DNA of 64,000 bases. It comes from Macrotis lagotis (Eukaryota; Chordata; Mammalia; Peramelemorphia; Peramelidae). Position 1 is the stretch's first letter, and every line of letters starts with the position of its first letter. The notes under the pieces were generated by a model. It was not told the origin of the DNA, did not search any database, and was given only the letters and a program-made list of their open reading frames with translations. This document shows, piece after piece, positions 1 to 12,394 of this stretch. The translations under genes were made by a program, and so were the position numbers. The stretch lies in contig NC_133658.1 in NCBI RefSeq assembly GCF_037893015.1, positions 289,359,719 to 289,423,718 on the forward strand, written 5' to 3'.

Positions 1-320
1 TTCCTCTCCCCTTTACTTTTTTCGCCCAAACAAGTCTATCTATATTCATGGGGGAGGAGGAGGGGTATTTTGTTTACTTGTAAACAAGAATATTTTATTA
101 ATGTAAAAAAAACATTTGTACAAAATGAGAATAAAAAAATAAATTAAAAAAAATAAAAAACTAAAAAAACCCCCCCAAAACTGAATAGGATCTATGTCTT
201 AGAAGTATTCTACTTTTGGGTAAGAAGGATTATGGTCCAGAAACCCAGGATCATTTAGTACTAGAAGTGAAGCACTTGGATGAGGGTAAAGAAAGAAATC
301 AGATAAGGAAAAGGGTGTGA

Positions 321-482
321 AGCAGCTAAGTGGTACAGTGGATAGAGCACTGGCCTTGGAGTCAGGGGGACCTGAGTTCAAATTTGACCTTAGACACTTA
401 ATAATTACCTAGCTGTGTGACCTTGGACAAGTCACTTAACCACATTGTCTTAAATAAATAAAAGTAAAACTATTAAAAAAAA
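321..482 (+). mobile_element. tRNA-headed marsupial SINE
   Basis: Full-length copy from agcagctaagtgg to an A-rich tail, with approximate target repeats (aaggaaaagggtg / aaagaaaagagtg). It is the common WSINE/SINE1-like family of the window; the exact subfamily name is not certain. Confidence 0.85.
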
Positions 483-864
483 AAGAAAAGAGTGCCAGTG
501 GACTAAGAGAAGTTATTTTAGGAAAAGTGAAAGAAGTTGGGATTAAGTTAATTTGGGGAATAAATGGCTGGTTTAATAAGGCTTTAATTCCATGAAAGAT
601 TATTATGAAGACTGACAAAAATCAAAAGGGGAAGGGGAAATTAGGGAGCACCCTGATCAGTTTGACTGAGGCACATGAGAATCCCCTCAGAGCTAGAATC
701 TCCTCAGAGCTAGAATCTACATATCTAGTTAATGATAGAAGCAAAAGTACACTTAAAAAGACAATTCTACTCCTTTCCCTCCTCAAAAAAAAAAAAAGCA
801 GAAACCCAACTTATTTAACTATGCAATTGAAAATATTTGGACCACAAGCAAGCCCTAGCAAGCC
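483..864. other. No recognised feature
   Basis: AT-rich sequence with a short 15-base tandem near 690-717 (cctcagagctagaatct repeated). Nothing else recognised. Confidence 0.5.
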
Positions 865-990
865 CTGACATAGTCACTGTCATGACTTTGTGAAAGCATT
901 GACCTCAGTTTCCTTTTCTGTAAAACAAGGTTAGATTAGATGATAGCTAAGGTCCTCTGCAGTGCTGGCTGGCATTCTGTGATTCTGTAA
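865..990 (+). mobile_element. MIR/THER1 fragment
   Basis: Contains cctcagtttccttttctgtaaaa and the trailing ggtcctctgcagtgct/ttctgtgattctgt pattern of MIR-type SINE 3' ends. Confidence 0.6.
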
Positions 991-1049
991 TCAGGGAAGG
1001 TTTTCTGCAGAAGTGAATTTTGAGTGGGGTATGGAAGGAATAATGAGCC

Positions 1050-1300
1050 ATGAATTAGTAATAATCCCTAACGCCTACACAACTCCTTATACTTTTTTGA
1101 AATTCTTTCACGTTATCCAATTAAATCCTTATATTACACCTGCAAAGGACAGAATATGAGTATTATTATCATCATCTCCATTTTACAAATAAGACTGATG
1201 CTCAGAGATTAAAAACAAGTGAGATGCAGAGCTTGGTCTAGGAAGCAGAACTGTCAGGGTCTACTCTAGGACTAGTTCTGTTACTTATTGTACTCTTACT
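1050..1300 (-). mobile_element. MIR/THER1 copy
   Basis: Antisense MIR core: cattttacaaataag, gatgctcagagatta and a decayed 'cttggtctaggaagc' section. Confidence 0.6.
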
Positions 1301-1680
1301 TTATATCATACTAGAGTGATGTTAATGTAGGAGGATACTACATGGGATGGAAAGAGACAGATGCAGGTTTGTTTGACTAGAAGGGAGAAATGAATGGGGC
1401 GAGAAGTTTATTTTTCCCTTTTTGCTCAAAAAAAGGGAAGAAAAGGAGGTGACTTAAATCATATCTTTGTAACTTTGGACATCAGTTTCAACTATAAAAT
1501 AATGGACTAGACTGGATTAGAGGTTGGGTAGTCAGTTAACATGCATTTATTAAGCACCAACTCTTTGATCAGGCACTGTGTTAAGCAGTAGAAGAAGTAC
1601 AAAGAAGGGTAAAAGACAGTTCTTGCTCTTGAGGAGCTCACAATCTAATGAGGAGGCAACATGCAAATAATTTCGTAGAA

Positions 1681-1915
1681 TAGGAGTGAGAAATCTTTTT
1701 TCTGTCATTTAGATATTTTTAACATCATTTGTGGGCCATTACAAAATTACCAACTTAAAAATTAGTCTGCTATATGTGATCAAACATTTAATTAATTCAC
1801 CCCTAAAAAGCTCTTGGATTTATTGAATTTTTAGTTTCGCCTACAGTTGCCTTGGAAGCTCCAGACCAAATGATTTTACTGACCTTATAAAGCTTGGGGG
1901 CCATATGTTCACCAT
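1681..1915. mobile_element. hAT-like non-autonomous DNA transposon
   Basis: Starts ggagtgagaaatcttttt and ends catatgttcaccatctctg, which are roughly inverted, as in hAT elements. It shares its interior (gtcaaacatttaattaattc..., ctcttggatttattgaattt, cagaccaaatgatttt) with the copy at 31237-31413. It lies inside the L2. Confidence 0.6.
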
Positions 1916-1989
1916 CTCTGATATAGATGCAAGATATGTACAGGATAAATCGGAGATAATCAAGAGAGGTAAATCACTAATGATAATGG

Positions 1990-2157
1990 AGAATAAAGAG
2001 TAGGGAAGTGGCACAGCGGAGAGAGCAGTGACCAGTCAGGAGGACTTGAAGTCAAATCCATTCTCAGGCAATTTTAAAACTTACTAGTGTGTGACCCTGG
2101 GCAAGTCATTTAAACCCTAATTATCCCACTAAAAATAAATAATTAAATAAATAAAAT
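1990..2157 (+). mobile_element. Decayed tRNA-headed SINE
   Basis: Recognisable agggaagtggcacagcgga, agtcaggaggacttgaagtc and gtgtgaccctgggcaagtca, with an AATAAA-rich tail. Confidence 0.7.
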
Positions 2158-2317
2158 AGTGAGGATTAGGAAAGGCTTCTTGTAGAATGTAGAAGTTCAT
2201 CTAGGATTCCAAGAAAAAGACAAGAAAAAAATAATACCAGGCATGGGAGACAGTCAATGAAAATTTCTGGAGTGAGGAGAAGTATCAAGGAGGCCAATGT
2301 CATTGGACTGAAGATTT

Positions 2318-2385
2318 CCTGATGGTGTGACTTTGGGTAAGTCACTTAACCCATTTGCCAAAAATAAAAAGTTTGTTTTAAAAAG
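2318..2385 (+). mobile_element. SINE 3' fragment
   Basis: Contains gtgtgactttgggtaagtca, cttaacccatttgcc and an A-rich tail only. Confidence 0.5.
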
Positions 2386-3479
2386 AGTATATAGAGGGTA
2401 GTAAGGTATAAGAAGACTGGAGAGAGAGGAAAGATTGGATTATAAAGATCTTTGAATCTCAAACAAAGATTTAATGTTTTTTCCTAGGGGTGATCAGGAG
2501 CCACTAGAGTTTAATGAATGAGAGAAAGGGAGTTATGTGTGTGTGACATGGTGAGACTTTAGGAAAGTTCAGTTTGATATCTAAGTGGAGAAGAGATTGG
2601 AGAGGGGAGAGACTTGAGATGGAGAGAACAACCAGAAGGCTATTGCGATAAACTAGGTGTGAGCTGCTGGACCAAGTTGGTGATAATATTAGAGGAGAGA
2701 TAGGGGCATGTGGAAGAAATGTAATGAATCTCGAATTAATAAGACATGGCAATAGATTGGAAAGGGGTAATGGTGGTGAGAGAGTAAGGAGCTAAGGATT
2801 ACATTGAAGTTATGAACCTGGGTGATTAGTGTCTTCCACAATAGTAGAAAAATTAGGAAGAAGAAAAGGCTTGGTGGGGGGAAATAATGAGTTCAGTTTT
2901 GAACATGTCTAGTTTAAGATGTCTATAGAATATACAGTTTGAGATATACAATGGGAATTTGGAGCTTTAAGGTTAGAAAGAGATCAGGAGAGAGGTTAGG
3001 ACTAGGTAAAGAGATCTGGAGATCAGCATAGAATTGATCATTGAATCCATAGAAACTGATGAGATCACCAAATAGTAGATAGGGAGAAAAGAATAAAGTC
3101 CAAAATAGAACCTTCAGGGACTTTCAGTTAGTGGATTCAGTAAATGGATGAAGTGAATATATAAACTGGATGAAGGGGGAGGCGAATCGGGTGAAAAGAA
3201 TGTCATGAAAATCTAGAGAGAAGAGAATATCCAGGAGAAGAGAGAAACTGACAGTGTTAAAGGCTTCAGAGGTCAAGAAGGATACGTTTTGAGAAAAGAC
3301 AATTAACTAGATTAGGTCTGACAATTGAGAGAGTTTGATGAAATCTGTAGATCCATTCTCAGAATAATGCTTTTAAATAATTGAAAGAAATGCTAAATAT
3401 CAATAAAAAGTTGGTGAAAATAAAGATTAATTTTTTTCCTGATCCAAGTTCATGGACTTTCTTGGGGGGAAAGGCGGGT

Positions 3480-3700
3480 CTGAGGACCTCCAGTTAAGAA
3501 CTATTTCATTAGGTAATCTCTGAACTCCCTTCCATCTCTGAATATTCTGTATTTTAAGGTCCTTCCAGCTTTGACATTCCGTGTTCTACATTTTAAGGCC
3601 ATTCTCAGTGTTAGCTTTCTGTGTTCTCTGTTTTAACATTCTATATTCTAACATATCTTCTACCTTTGACATTCTGTATTCTCATTTTTCCTGACAGTCT
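3480..3700 (+). repeat. THER1-like 3' tail with repeated unit
   Basis: The unit 'ggtccttccagctttgacattctgtgttct' in degenerate form recurs about four times at about 30-45 base spacing, as in some marsupial MIR-type tails. Confidence 0.5.
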
Positions 3701-4035
3701 GTGATGTATGTGAACATTTTGACTGCCAGAGGTATTAAGTGCTGTATCAGGAGATGGAAGAAGACTATGGAGTCTTTATCCCTGTTACATATTTTAAAAT
3801 AGGATTTCCAGCCATCCACTTTGGCTCATTTAGGTCAGTGATTCCCATCTTATTTAGATTAACAGCCACCTTATGATTTGCTTGTTCATCTGATTTTTGT
3901 GATACTTTCCTTTTGACAGCCAACCAATGTTTATTTTTAAATGATTTCATTTTCAAAAATGAAAGTGAATTTGGAATACTTCTGTCTAGGGCTTGAGGGG
4001 AGGCATTCTTTTGGGAGGGGTGAGGAAGAGTTTTT

Positions 4036-4184
4036 ATTTTATTTATTTAAGGTGATGGGGTTAATAGTGACTCCACCAAGGTCACACAGCTAAGGCAATT
4101 ATTAAGTGCTGAGTTCAGATTTGAACTCAGGTCCTCCTGACTCCAGGGCTGGTGCTCTATCTACTGCACCACTTAGATGCCTCC
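4036..4184 (-). mobile_element. tRNA-headed marsupial SINE
   Basis: Antisense copy: ggtcacacagctaaggcaat, ctcctgactccagggctgg, and head complement ctgcaccacttagatgcc. Confidence 0.85.
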
Positions 4185-4230
4185 TGTGAGGAAGAGTTTT
4201 GCAAAACTTTCTATAAGAAATTTGACAGAG

Positions 4231-4371
4231 AAGGGCAACTAGGTGGTGCCCTGGAGTCAGGAGTACCTGAGTTCAAATTTGACCTCAGACACTTAATAAT
4301 TACCTAGCTGTGTGACCTTGGGCAAGTCAATTAACTCCATTGCCTTGTTAAAAAAAAGTTAAAAAAAAAAG
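4231..4371 (+). mobile_element. tRNA-headed marsupial SINE, head-deleted
   Basis: gggcaactaggtggtg runs directly into ccctggagtcaggag, so the segment 'cagtggatagagcactgg' is missing from the head. The rest is complete with an A tail. Confidence 0.85.
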
Positions 4372-4729
4372 GAAATTTGACAGGGCCAGGAAGTGTTTTG
4401 AGTGTTTTTTTTTCCCAAGGGTTGAGGGGAGGAGACCTGCAACATCCAAATTATCAATGAAAATCAAGAAGTTAGGCTCAGAAGCAAAGGGCCTAAGTCA
4501 CCTTTGGAAGTCCCCATAAGCCATTTGATTCTCTGGAATCAAAGTCAAAAGATTAGAGTCAGAAGATTCAGAGTCAAAAGATTAGAGTTTTTTGATCCTG
4601 GGATAGAATCCTGTGGTGTCTCATGGCCTCTTGATCCCTAAAGTTAACCTAATCAACACTTTCCCTTTAAGCAGTATGTGAAAGGTCACGTTGATAGCTA
4701 TGCTTCTTTTACTTCTGAGAGGAGTTGAA

Positions 4730-4915
4730 CAGCACAGTGCTGTGGAAAATACCATTGGCTAGAATCAGGAGACCTCAATTATAGGGTTGGATCTGCCAGT
4801 AACTTTCTTTGTGACTTTGGGCACATTACTTACTCTGTGTTTTCTCATCTGTAAAATAAAGACATTGGACTTGATGTCCCTTTTAGCCTTAAAATTCTTT
4901 AACTATGACTGGTAT
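4730..4915 (+). mobile_element. MIR/THER1 copy
   Basis: Contains gttggatctgccagtaact, gtgactttgggcacattact, ttctcatctgtaaaataaag. Confidence 0.75.
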
Positions 4916-4992
4916 CTTCCCATGAAACAGTTCAATCCTACCCTTACTATTTTCTGTCAGTCAGACATGATCATAGAGATGAGTGTATATTT

Positions 4993-4994
<2 letters not shown>

Positions 4995-5044
<50 letters not shown>
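4995..5044. repeat. (CA)n microsatellite
   Basis: About 25 uninterrupted CA units. Confidence 0.95.
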
Positions 5045-5046
<2 letters not shown>

Positions 5047-5399
5047 TCCACAGCTGTTTCTGAGCCCACTTCAGTCCACTCCTTTCTGGATTTTCTCCAA
5101 GAATAGTGGCTGGGATTTTCTAGAGGAGCAGTCAATCTTGCCTCCCTCCTCTTTTTTTTTTTTTTTGCCTCCCTCCTCTTTACCCATTCCTCATCACAGT
5201 TCAACAACCCTTCTTCCTTCAACTTTACTCCCCTTTTTTTTTCAAAGGAGTTAAAAAAACTTAAACATCTGTGGGGTTCTCTCCAAAGGAAATGGAGATG
5301 AAGAATTTTCCTTTGAAGGAGCCATGAATCAAACTCTTCCTTTCTTCTCTCTACCCCAAACCCACCTGTCACAGTCTCAATGGAATTTGTGTTTTTTAG

Positions 5400-5850
5400 A
5401 AGGATTGTTAGTAACTCTGAATCATAGCATGTCAAAACTGGAAGTGATCTTGGAATGCCGAATGTTAGAGCTAAAAAGAACTTGAAAATACATTATTAGA
5501 GTTAGAAAGACTCTCAGAAAAGTCACAAGATGTCAAAGTTGGAAGACTTTAAGATCATAGGTCTAGAGCTAGAAGGGGATCTTACATATCATGTAATCCA
5601 ATCTCTTTATTTTATAGATGAGGAAACTGAGGCCCAGAGTAGATACATGATATAGAAGGGATCCTGGACCATATAGCTAGAAGCGACCTTAAAATATAAA
5701 TTGTTGGAGTTGGAAGGGATCTTGGAGACTATTTAGTTCAATCATTTCTTTTGACATCAGAGAACTAGACTTACCCAAGGACATAATAGGGATAAAAGCT
5801 TAACTCCAGGGCTGGCATCCACCACCATGAGCAATGACATTATTTAGGAA
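5400..5850 (-). mobile_element. MIR/THER1-type repeat cluster
   Basis: Several degenerate 'agagctagaaggg-atctt' units are followed by an antisense MIR core (tttatagatgaggaaactga, ggcccagag) and a second partial copy from about 5700. Confidence 0.6.
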
Positions 5851-6880
5851 TCACTGGATCTCTTAAATATGTTTGACAAATCAGAGGATTCAAATTCTTA
5901 AAAGCCATCATCTGTCATGGAACAAATCTTCTACATCTGTCCATGTCCTTCAGGGAATCTCTCTGAGCAGGAAAGATTGTAAGTTTGGGACAAAGGAATA
6001 GAATACAAATGCTCTTATTTTTATCTGCAGGCCCTAACCTGTAGCAGGTAGTCTGAGATGTACCATCAGCATGCACCAGCCCAAACAGGAAAACTGAAAT
6101 TTAGATTTGTGTGGAAGAAACAGATTCCTTGTAAGAGCCAGATGGAAGGGGTGGGAAGGGGAAGAAACCTTGCCGGGGGCACTTTAAATGGAAACATCTC
6201 ATAGCATATATAGAATGCATTTATAATGTGTTCAAACGATCCAGTTATAAAGATGGATAACAGAAGGAACAGAGGGGGTTTTCCATTCTAGGAGAAGTGA
6301 CTGATCTGGGGGTTATAAGCAATTTGAGACCAAAGTATCTCTGATCAATTGATTTCTCTCAGTGTTTGAGTGATTGATTTGAGTCCTGTGGTCTCAGGCT
6401 AGTAGCCAGCAGGGATTTCATTGCTGTTCTATTTACAAACTTAGCAGTGACACAAGATGACCAGCATAATAAGGAGGGTTCTGGAAACCCTGTCAAATGA
6501 GGAAATGTTGAAGGAGAAGGGGAAGTAGGATTGCTATTTTCAGTTATCTGACAGGCAGTTGAGTAGAAGAATGATTGAACTTATTTATTCTGTGTAGTTT
6601 CAGAAGGCAGCAATAGGACCAGTGGGTGGAAACTAAAAGGAGCCAAATTTCAAGACAACCTAAGAAGAACTTTTTAACAGCTAAAAACCATCTAATCATG
6701 GAATCAGCTGCTTTATAAGGTAGTGACACCCTGTGGTGTCATGGAATGACCACTTGTCAAGGATACTGTAGAGCAGTACAGGTATATGTGAGAACCCACT
6801 ATATAACTGACTTGTTAAATTTTCATTGTGAGTATTGACAACTCAGAAATAATTTATACAAATCATTCATTGATTAATTG
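5850..6880. other. No recognised feature
   Basis: AT-moderate unique-looking sequence 3' of the PLPP7 transcription unit. I saw no gene or clear repeat. Confidence 0.5.
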
Positions 6881-6881
6881 T

Positions 6882-8552
6882 TTTATTGGTTGTCTAGACT
6901 TACGAAAATATTAATAATGCAGATTAAATTTGAAGGTGTTTGTATCCTTCTACCTCCCCCCCAAAGCCCAATTATTAAACATTCACCAGCACACTTCTAT
7001 ATTGTGCAGGAATGCAGTAGAAGGATCAGGGACTGAAGTTATTCTCAGATTGGAGATTTGATGACTTTAGGCTAATAATAATAATAATAAGTGGCATTGA
7101 TATAATACCTTGAGATTTACTGCTTTACTTCCTTTATCTCATTTGAGTCTCCTTGCATCACTGGGTAGGAAACTGCAAAATAAATTTTTTATAATTATTG
7201 GGGACAAATTGATGAAATTAATTCCCTTTTAGACCTTTGCTACTATGCTTTCCTCCCTTTATGAATCCAAGGAGTCAGGGATAGGGCAAGCAAGAAAGTC
7301 TAGCCTGGAGTCAGTGAATTATAAGTAAAGCCAAGGACCCGTAAAAAAGAGTGAGGCCATAAAAAGAAGTGAGATTTTCTGGGACCATACACAGCCCAAG
7401 TTTTTTGATGGAACCAATCTAATAAGGTCACTATCTACCACTGGGTTGGGGTAAATTTCAGCATAGGACAGTAACTGCTTGGGAGTTAGTAAAACAGAGA
7501 ACTGAAAATACTATGAGGTTTACTGCATTTTGCAAGTCATCTTTTGGTAAGCACATTCCTTCTGCCTGATCAAGGCAGGTTTGAAAATGGTCTGCCTAAA
7601 GAAGACAGAAGACTTGAGTGATCTTCCTGAATCCCCTGAGTTTTCCAGCCCAAACTCTGAAAGCAATTTATGTTTTCCCATGTAGTCACAGTTTTTTAAC
7701 AAGCCAGCAACAAAAGTGTTGAGTCATGAAAAGTGATTCTTCCACTAGGGAAAAAATAAAACCACCCCAAATGGCTCATTTGCATATTGTATATATATAT
7801 ATATATTATCACATGAAATACAGAACTATACAAGTTTGACTTGGAAAAGACCTATTAGGTCACACAGAGTCCGGCCCCTGGGGGCCAAAGCAGTGTTGGA
7901 TGCTACTGGACACTAGCCAGTGCTTTGTCTAGTCTAACTTTCTGAGCACAGCAAGGTGAGCTAGTGCTGGCCTTCCCAGATACCAGGATGCAGCTGTGTC
8001 CTGGGAAAAGCCAATTGGAGACAAGACTTTCAGGAAAGAGCTTCTCCAGTAGGCTCACCAAATTCCTGAGTTCCAATGCTGGCTTGAGTATCCACCAATG
8101 ATGAATGCTGACAGGCCCACACATCAAAAAGGGATGGTGGGTGTTTCTTAAAGGAATGGAGCCTGGGATTTACAGGCACCTGAACTTGACAATAGGAACA
8201 ACAAAAAGTGATTACCAGAAACCATTCACTTTTCCCAGTGTGATATCTTCATAAATAGGAGTTTAGTAATATTGATTCTAAAATACTGAAGCTCCACTGG
8301 ATTAGAGATGATGAAGCCAAAGTAACTCTAGGTATTTAGAAGAAGGGTGGGGAAATTGGTGTTTTTCAAGAACCCCTACCCTCCTATTACTGGGATAACC
8401 TGTGGATACTGGCCACCAAATATTATAGGGAAATAAAATGGGGGTCTAATAACATATTCAAGAAGGAATAGCTCCAACTTCCTTTCACTGAAGGGTTGTT
8501 TTCAATTCTTCATCTCCCCTCTCTTGAAAAGGTCAAACTGTGACAGTGCTGT
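6882..8552 (-). other. PLPP7: Probable PLPP7 3' UTR
   Basis: This is non-coding sequence downstream of the PLPP7 stop. Going leftward from the stop, the first AATAAA on the minus strand (tttatt on the plus strand) that I could find is at 6882-6887, giving a 3' UTR of about 1.67 kb. The stretch is largely free of recognisable repeats apart from a short TA run near 7790, which fits exon sequence. The true end could lie elsewhere; the extent is inference. Confidence 0.35.
7789..7806. repeat. (TA)n short microsatellite
   Basis: A pure TA run of about 18 bases within the presumed PLPP7 3' UTR. Confidence 0.85.
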
Positions 8553-8969
<417 letters not shown>

Positions 8970-9199
8970 TTAACTTAGTTGGGTAGGGCACCTTGCTAGT
9001 GAATTGGATCTCCACATTGAACCTGTTTTGTATCCCCTAAGTCTAGACATCCATGGAGGAGACAGAGGTCCAAGTTCTTATTCTATCTTTAATAATGTAA
9101 CTATAGACAAGTCATTCTGTTCCCTTAGCCTTATAGCGGGGATGGGGGGAGGAATGGAGGGAATAATGATTGCCTACTTTGTACTGATACTGTACTGTA

Positions 9200-9365
9200 C
9201 TTTACAAATATTATTTCATTTGATTCTCATAGCAACTCTGTAAGGAAGGTGCTATTATTACTCCTATTTTACAGATGAGGAAACTGAGGCAGAAATTTGC
9301 CTAGGGTAACACAGTTAGTAGTTTCTGAGGCCAGATTTGAATTTAGGTCTTTTCTCTGACTGTCT
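9200..9365 (-). mobile_element. MIR/THER1 copy
   Basis: Antisense: ttttacagatgaggaaactg, aggcagaaatttgcctaggg, cagatttgaatttagg. Confidence 0.75.
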
Positions 9366-9369
9366 CCCA

Positions 9370-9665
9370 TGCCTGGAATGATCCCCCTCCTTATCTCTGG
9401 CTTTCCTGGCTTCCTTCAAGTTCAAACTAAAATCCTATCTCCCATAGGAAACCTTCACCAAAACCCTCTTAATTCTCATTTCTTTCCTTTAAAATTATTC
9501 CCCATTTTTCCTGTGTATAGTTTATTTGTAATATTTGTTTGCTTGATTGAAAACTCTTTGAAAACAGAGACTATATCTTTTGCTTCCTACTCCTGTCACA
9601 TATCCCCAGAGCTTAGTATAGAATCACAGGCTTTTATTAAAGATTTATTGACTGACTCCAGACCC
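9370..9665 (+). mobile_element. L2 LINE 3' end
   Basis: Classic L2 3' terminus: ggcttccttcaagttcaaac, gaaaccttcaccaaaa, gaaaactctttgaaaacaga, agatttattgactgac. Confidence 0.8.
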
Positions 9666-9714
9666 CAGTAGTCAAATCACTGAAACACCTTACTTCTTCT
9701 ATAATCTTAAAATA

Positions 9715-9985
9715 ATCCTCATAGACCTAGAATTGGAAAGAATCTCAAGAGCCATCTAATCCATCCCTCTTATTTTATAGCTATGGACTTTAGGATCATG
9801 TGATGATAAAGAGGGCAGCTTAGTTGCTTTCTCAAATTATTTCAACCCTCATATTCCTGTTGAGGAAACTGTGGCTCAAGGAGATTAAGAGATTTACTAC
9901 AGTCACATAGTTGGCAAGTGTATGAAATGGGATTTGAACCCAGGTCTTCTGATATCAAATCCAGCTCTTTCAAAAGTAAACTGAC
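9715..9985 (-). mobile_element. MIR/THER1 copy
   Basis: Antisense: gaggaaactgtggctcaagg, cagtcacatagttggcaa, gatttgaacccaggtcttct. Confidence 0.7.
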
Positions 9986-10239
9986 TCAGTGCCCTTTTTT
10001 TGTAACATGGAGGGAGGGTAGATGAGATTAATTCCATTTCTAAATCCTATGATCCTATGATCTCTAGCTCTAGCATGTTCTGAGGCCCCTTCCAGCTCTA
10101 AAAACTGTTTTAAGGTCCTTTCCAGGTCCAGCATTCCATGAATCTAAACCATTCACTATAAGGGAGTAAATATGGCTAAGGTAACAACTCAAAGAACACA
10201 CACTCATGTTCTTAGGAGTTATGATGTAGTTTTTTGAGT

Positions 10240-10415
10240 TTTTGAGCTGAAGACAAGAATATCTGGGTTTGATTCTATCTCTGACATTTCGAACTATATG
10301 ATTATGGGCCAATCATATCAACTCCTTGAGCCTCAGTTCCTCAATGGAAATAGGAAGATGATAACAGCTGGAGGACTTACCTCAAAGGGTTATGAAGGAC
10401 ATAAAACATGCTATC
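10240..10415 (+). mobile_element. MIR copy
   Basis: Contains gagcctcagttcctcaatgg and ttacctcaaagggttatgaa, typical of the MIR core and 3' part. Confidence 0.7.
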
Positions 10416-10429
10416 AAAAAGTCACTTAG

Positions 10430-11900
10430 TCGTCTCAGTAGGGTGTAAGTTTCTTGACTAATTTTTGTCTCTGTATTTTAATTGAATGGAATTGAATTGG
10501 AAGCACCAGATAGGAAGGATGGCTCCTTATTTATATACTTAGGCTAAGTCCCTGAACAATCACTTTCTGGAGCACAGAGTCAGGAAGGGAGGAAAAGGAG
10601 GAAGGGTTGAGAAGGAGGAAGGGCACTAGGCGTTTCTCTTGAAATTCTGTGTCACAGGAACTTCCCACCTTTAGATTGGCCCCTCTGCCTGAAGCAGCAG
10701 GCTGGGCCACATCACAAGCCAATCCATCTGTAGCCTACAGCAGAAGCCAAAAGGCACTCTGGTTTTTCAAACTCGTCTGGAAAACTTTCTATCAACATTC
10801 CATATTTGTTCATTTCTAATGTTCCTGACTAGAAATTATTTCTCATGGAGCCTTTCCTTAGTTTCCCTTAGTTTTTCCTGGCAGGTAGAGGCAGTGTATT
10901 TAGTCCTTGACTGTTGGCTTGTGGTCTGAAGCCCCTCATGGTTCTTGCTCTCCTCCTGCTAATTAGTGAGTTCCTTTCAGCACCTCCCCCCGGGCAGGCT
11001 GGGTGGGGCCACCCAGGGAATGAGGCCATGAGGCTAACTGCCCTAGTGGGGAGTGTCTGTCAAGAGGAGAGAGTTTTTGATGGGTGTTGGAAGACAGTCA
11101 AGAATGCTTGCCAGGATTGAGGGAAGAAGAAGTGGGAGAATCCTCCCTCTACCGAAGACCTTCAATTCCCCGGGGAAGTTCATAGCTGGGGGGGGGCGGG
11201 CATGATCAGATCCACACAACCCCAAACCCCACAAGGAGGCCTGTGGCTGGCCTGGATCCTTGCATGCTGGGGCAGGAATTCTAAGCAAGGCAAGATTCCA
11301 CAGGACTAGCGTGCTTGAGGATTGGAGTTAGAACTTGTAAGGAAACTTAGGAAGCAGAGAAAAGCTTTCACCAAAAGCCGGGTGAGGTGGGGGCAGGGCG
11401 AGAATGAACTGAAACATTAGATCTTGTGCAGAGTCTGTGGACAGTGTCTGGAAGACTGTTCCAGCTCTGTGCAGGGACCTGGGGGAGGAGGTGCTGGTGG
11501 GAATGTGAACAGTAGCACATCTTCCAAATAGCTAGTTTAGAGGCTCCCAAACCACTGCCAACCGCTCCTCCCCGACTACTGCCTCCTCCCCCTGCTTCTG
11601 CAGGAAATTTTCCATGGGGGCAATGCTACCCTTGTGTTAGCCAAAATGCAGTATGACTGATGCTTGGCCTGTCAGCAATAGATGCAAATGCTGTTGTCAC
11701 TCAAGGCTCACTGAATGCAGTTCTGATGCCCCTACCCTCCCTAACCCACAGATCTATTTAGATTTTAGGTGAGGAGCAACAATTTCCCTATAGTTAGTTG
11801 TCTGTCTGAGAGGCATTACTGTATTGTATAAAAGGTACTAATTTTAATTGAATGGAATTGAGTTGGGAACACCATTCACAGATAGGATGAGGAAACATGG
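10430..11900. other. Mostly non-repetitive intron block
   Basis: Intronic sequence is GC-richer than its surroundings (especially 10860-11640) with no recognised transposon. It carries short open frames on both strands, none resembling a known protein. It could hold intronic regulatory sequence. Confidence 0.4.
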
Positions 11901-11924
11901 GGATGAGAGGACTGGAGAAGGGAA

Positions 11925-12160
11925 TGGAAAGGGCTTTTTATGTGCCAGACACTGTGTCAAATGCTTTTCATTTTATCCTCACAACAACTCTAGGAGGTGG
12001 ATGCTTTTATTATTCTCTGTTTCACAGTGGAGGAAACTAAGGTAAACATTGATGAAATGATTTTCTCGTAGTTACATATCTGGCAAGTTTTCTGAGGTTA
12101 CATTTGAATACAGGGCTTCCTGACTGGAGCACTAGATCCAATGTGTCAGCTAGCTGCCTC
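11925..12160 (-). mobile_element. MIR/THER1 copy
   Basis: Antisense: tttatcctcacaacaactct, ttcacagtggaggaaactaa, and a head complement ending gtgtcagctagctgcc. Confidence 0.75.
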
Positions 12161-12345
12161 AGTTTCCTCTTCCATAAAATGAGTTGGTTTAAATTTTTTC
12201 CCAAGTCCCTTCTATGCTTACTATTTCTGTTTCAGCCACTGCCACTAATGGCAAGGTATTTTACTTATTTGGTCCTCAGTTCCTTCAATTGTAAAGTGAG
12301 GAGATTAGGCAAAAGAAAATCTGAAGTTCCTTCTGTTATATGATT
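12160..12345 (+). mobile_element. MIR-type fragments
   Basis: Two partial plus-strand MIR cores in a row: agtttcctcttccataaaat and ggtcctcagttccttcaatt. Confidence 0.55.
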
Positions 12346-12394
12346 CTGTGATCTGTAAAATGAAGGGAACTAGACTCACCAATAACCTCAGAAT

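Larger units (their letters stand above)
1532..3330 (-). mobile_element. L2 LINE, 3' half, with later insertions
   Basis: The left end is the complement of the L2 3' terminus (catttattaagcacc, caggcactgtgttaag, gaggagctcacaatctaat). The right part is antisense L2 reverse-transcriptase sequence; decoded on the minus strand, 2504-2752 contains HLVYRNSLLVVLSISSLSPLQSLLHLDIK, like the L2 RT thumb. It is interrupted by a hAT-like element (1681-1915) and SINE sequence (1990-2157, 2318-2385), so it is the oldest layer here. Confidence 0.75.

Noticed and set aside
4787-5435. Open frames through the CA repeat and flanks on both strands
   Set aside because: Created by the dinucleotide repeat and a MIR copy; low-complexity translations.
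7903-8127. Small open frame on the minus strand just downstream of PLPP7
   Set aside because: Lies in the presumed 3' UTR and resembles nothing known.
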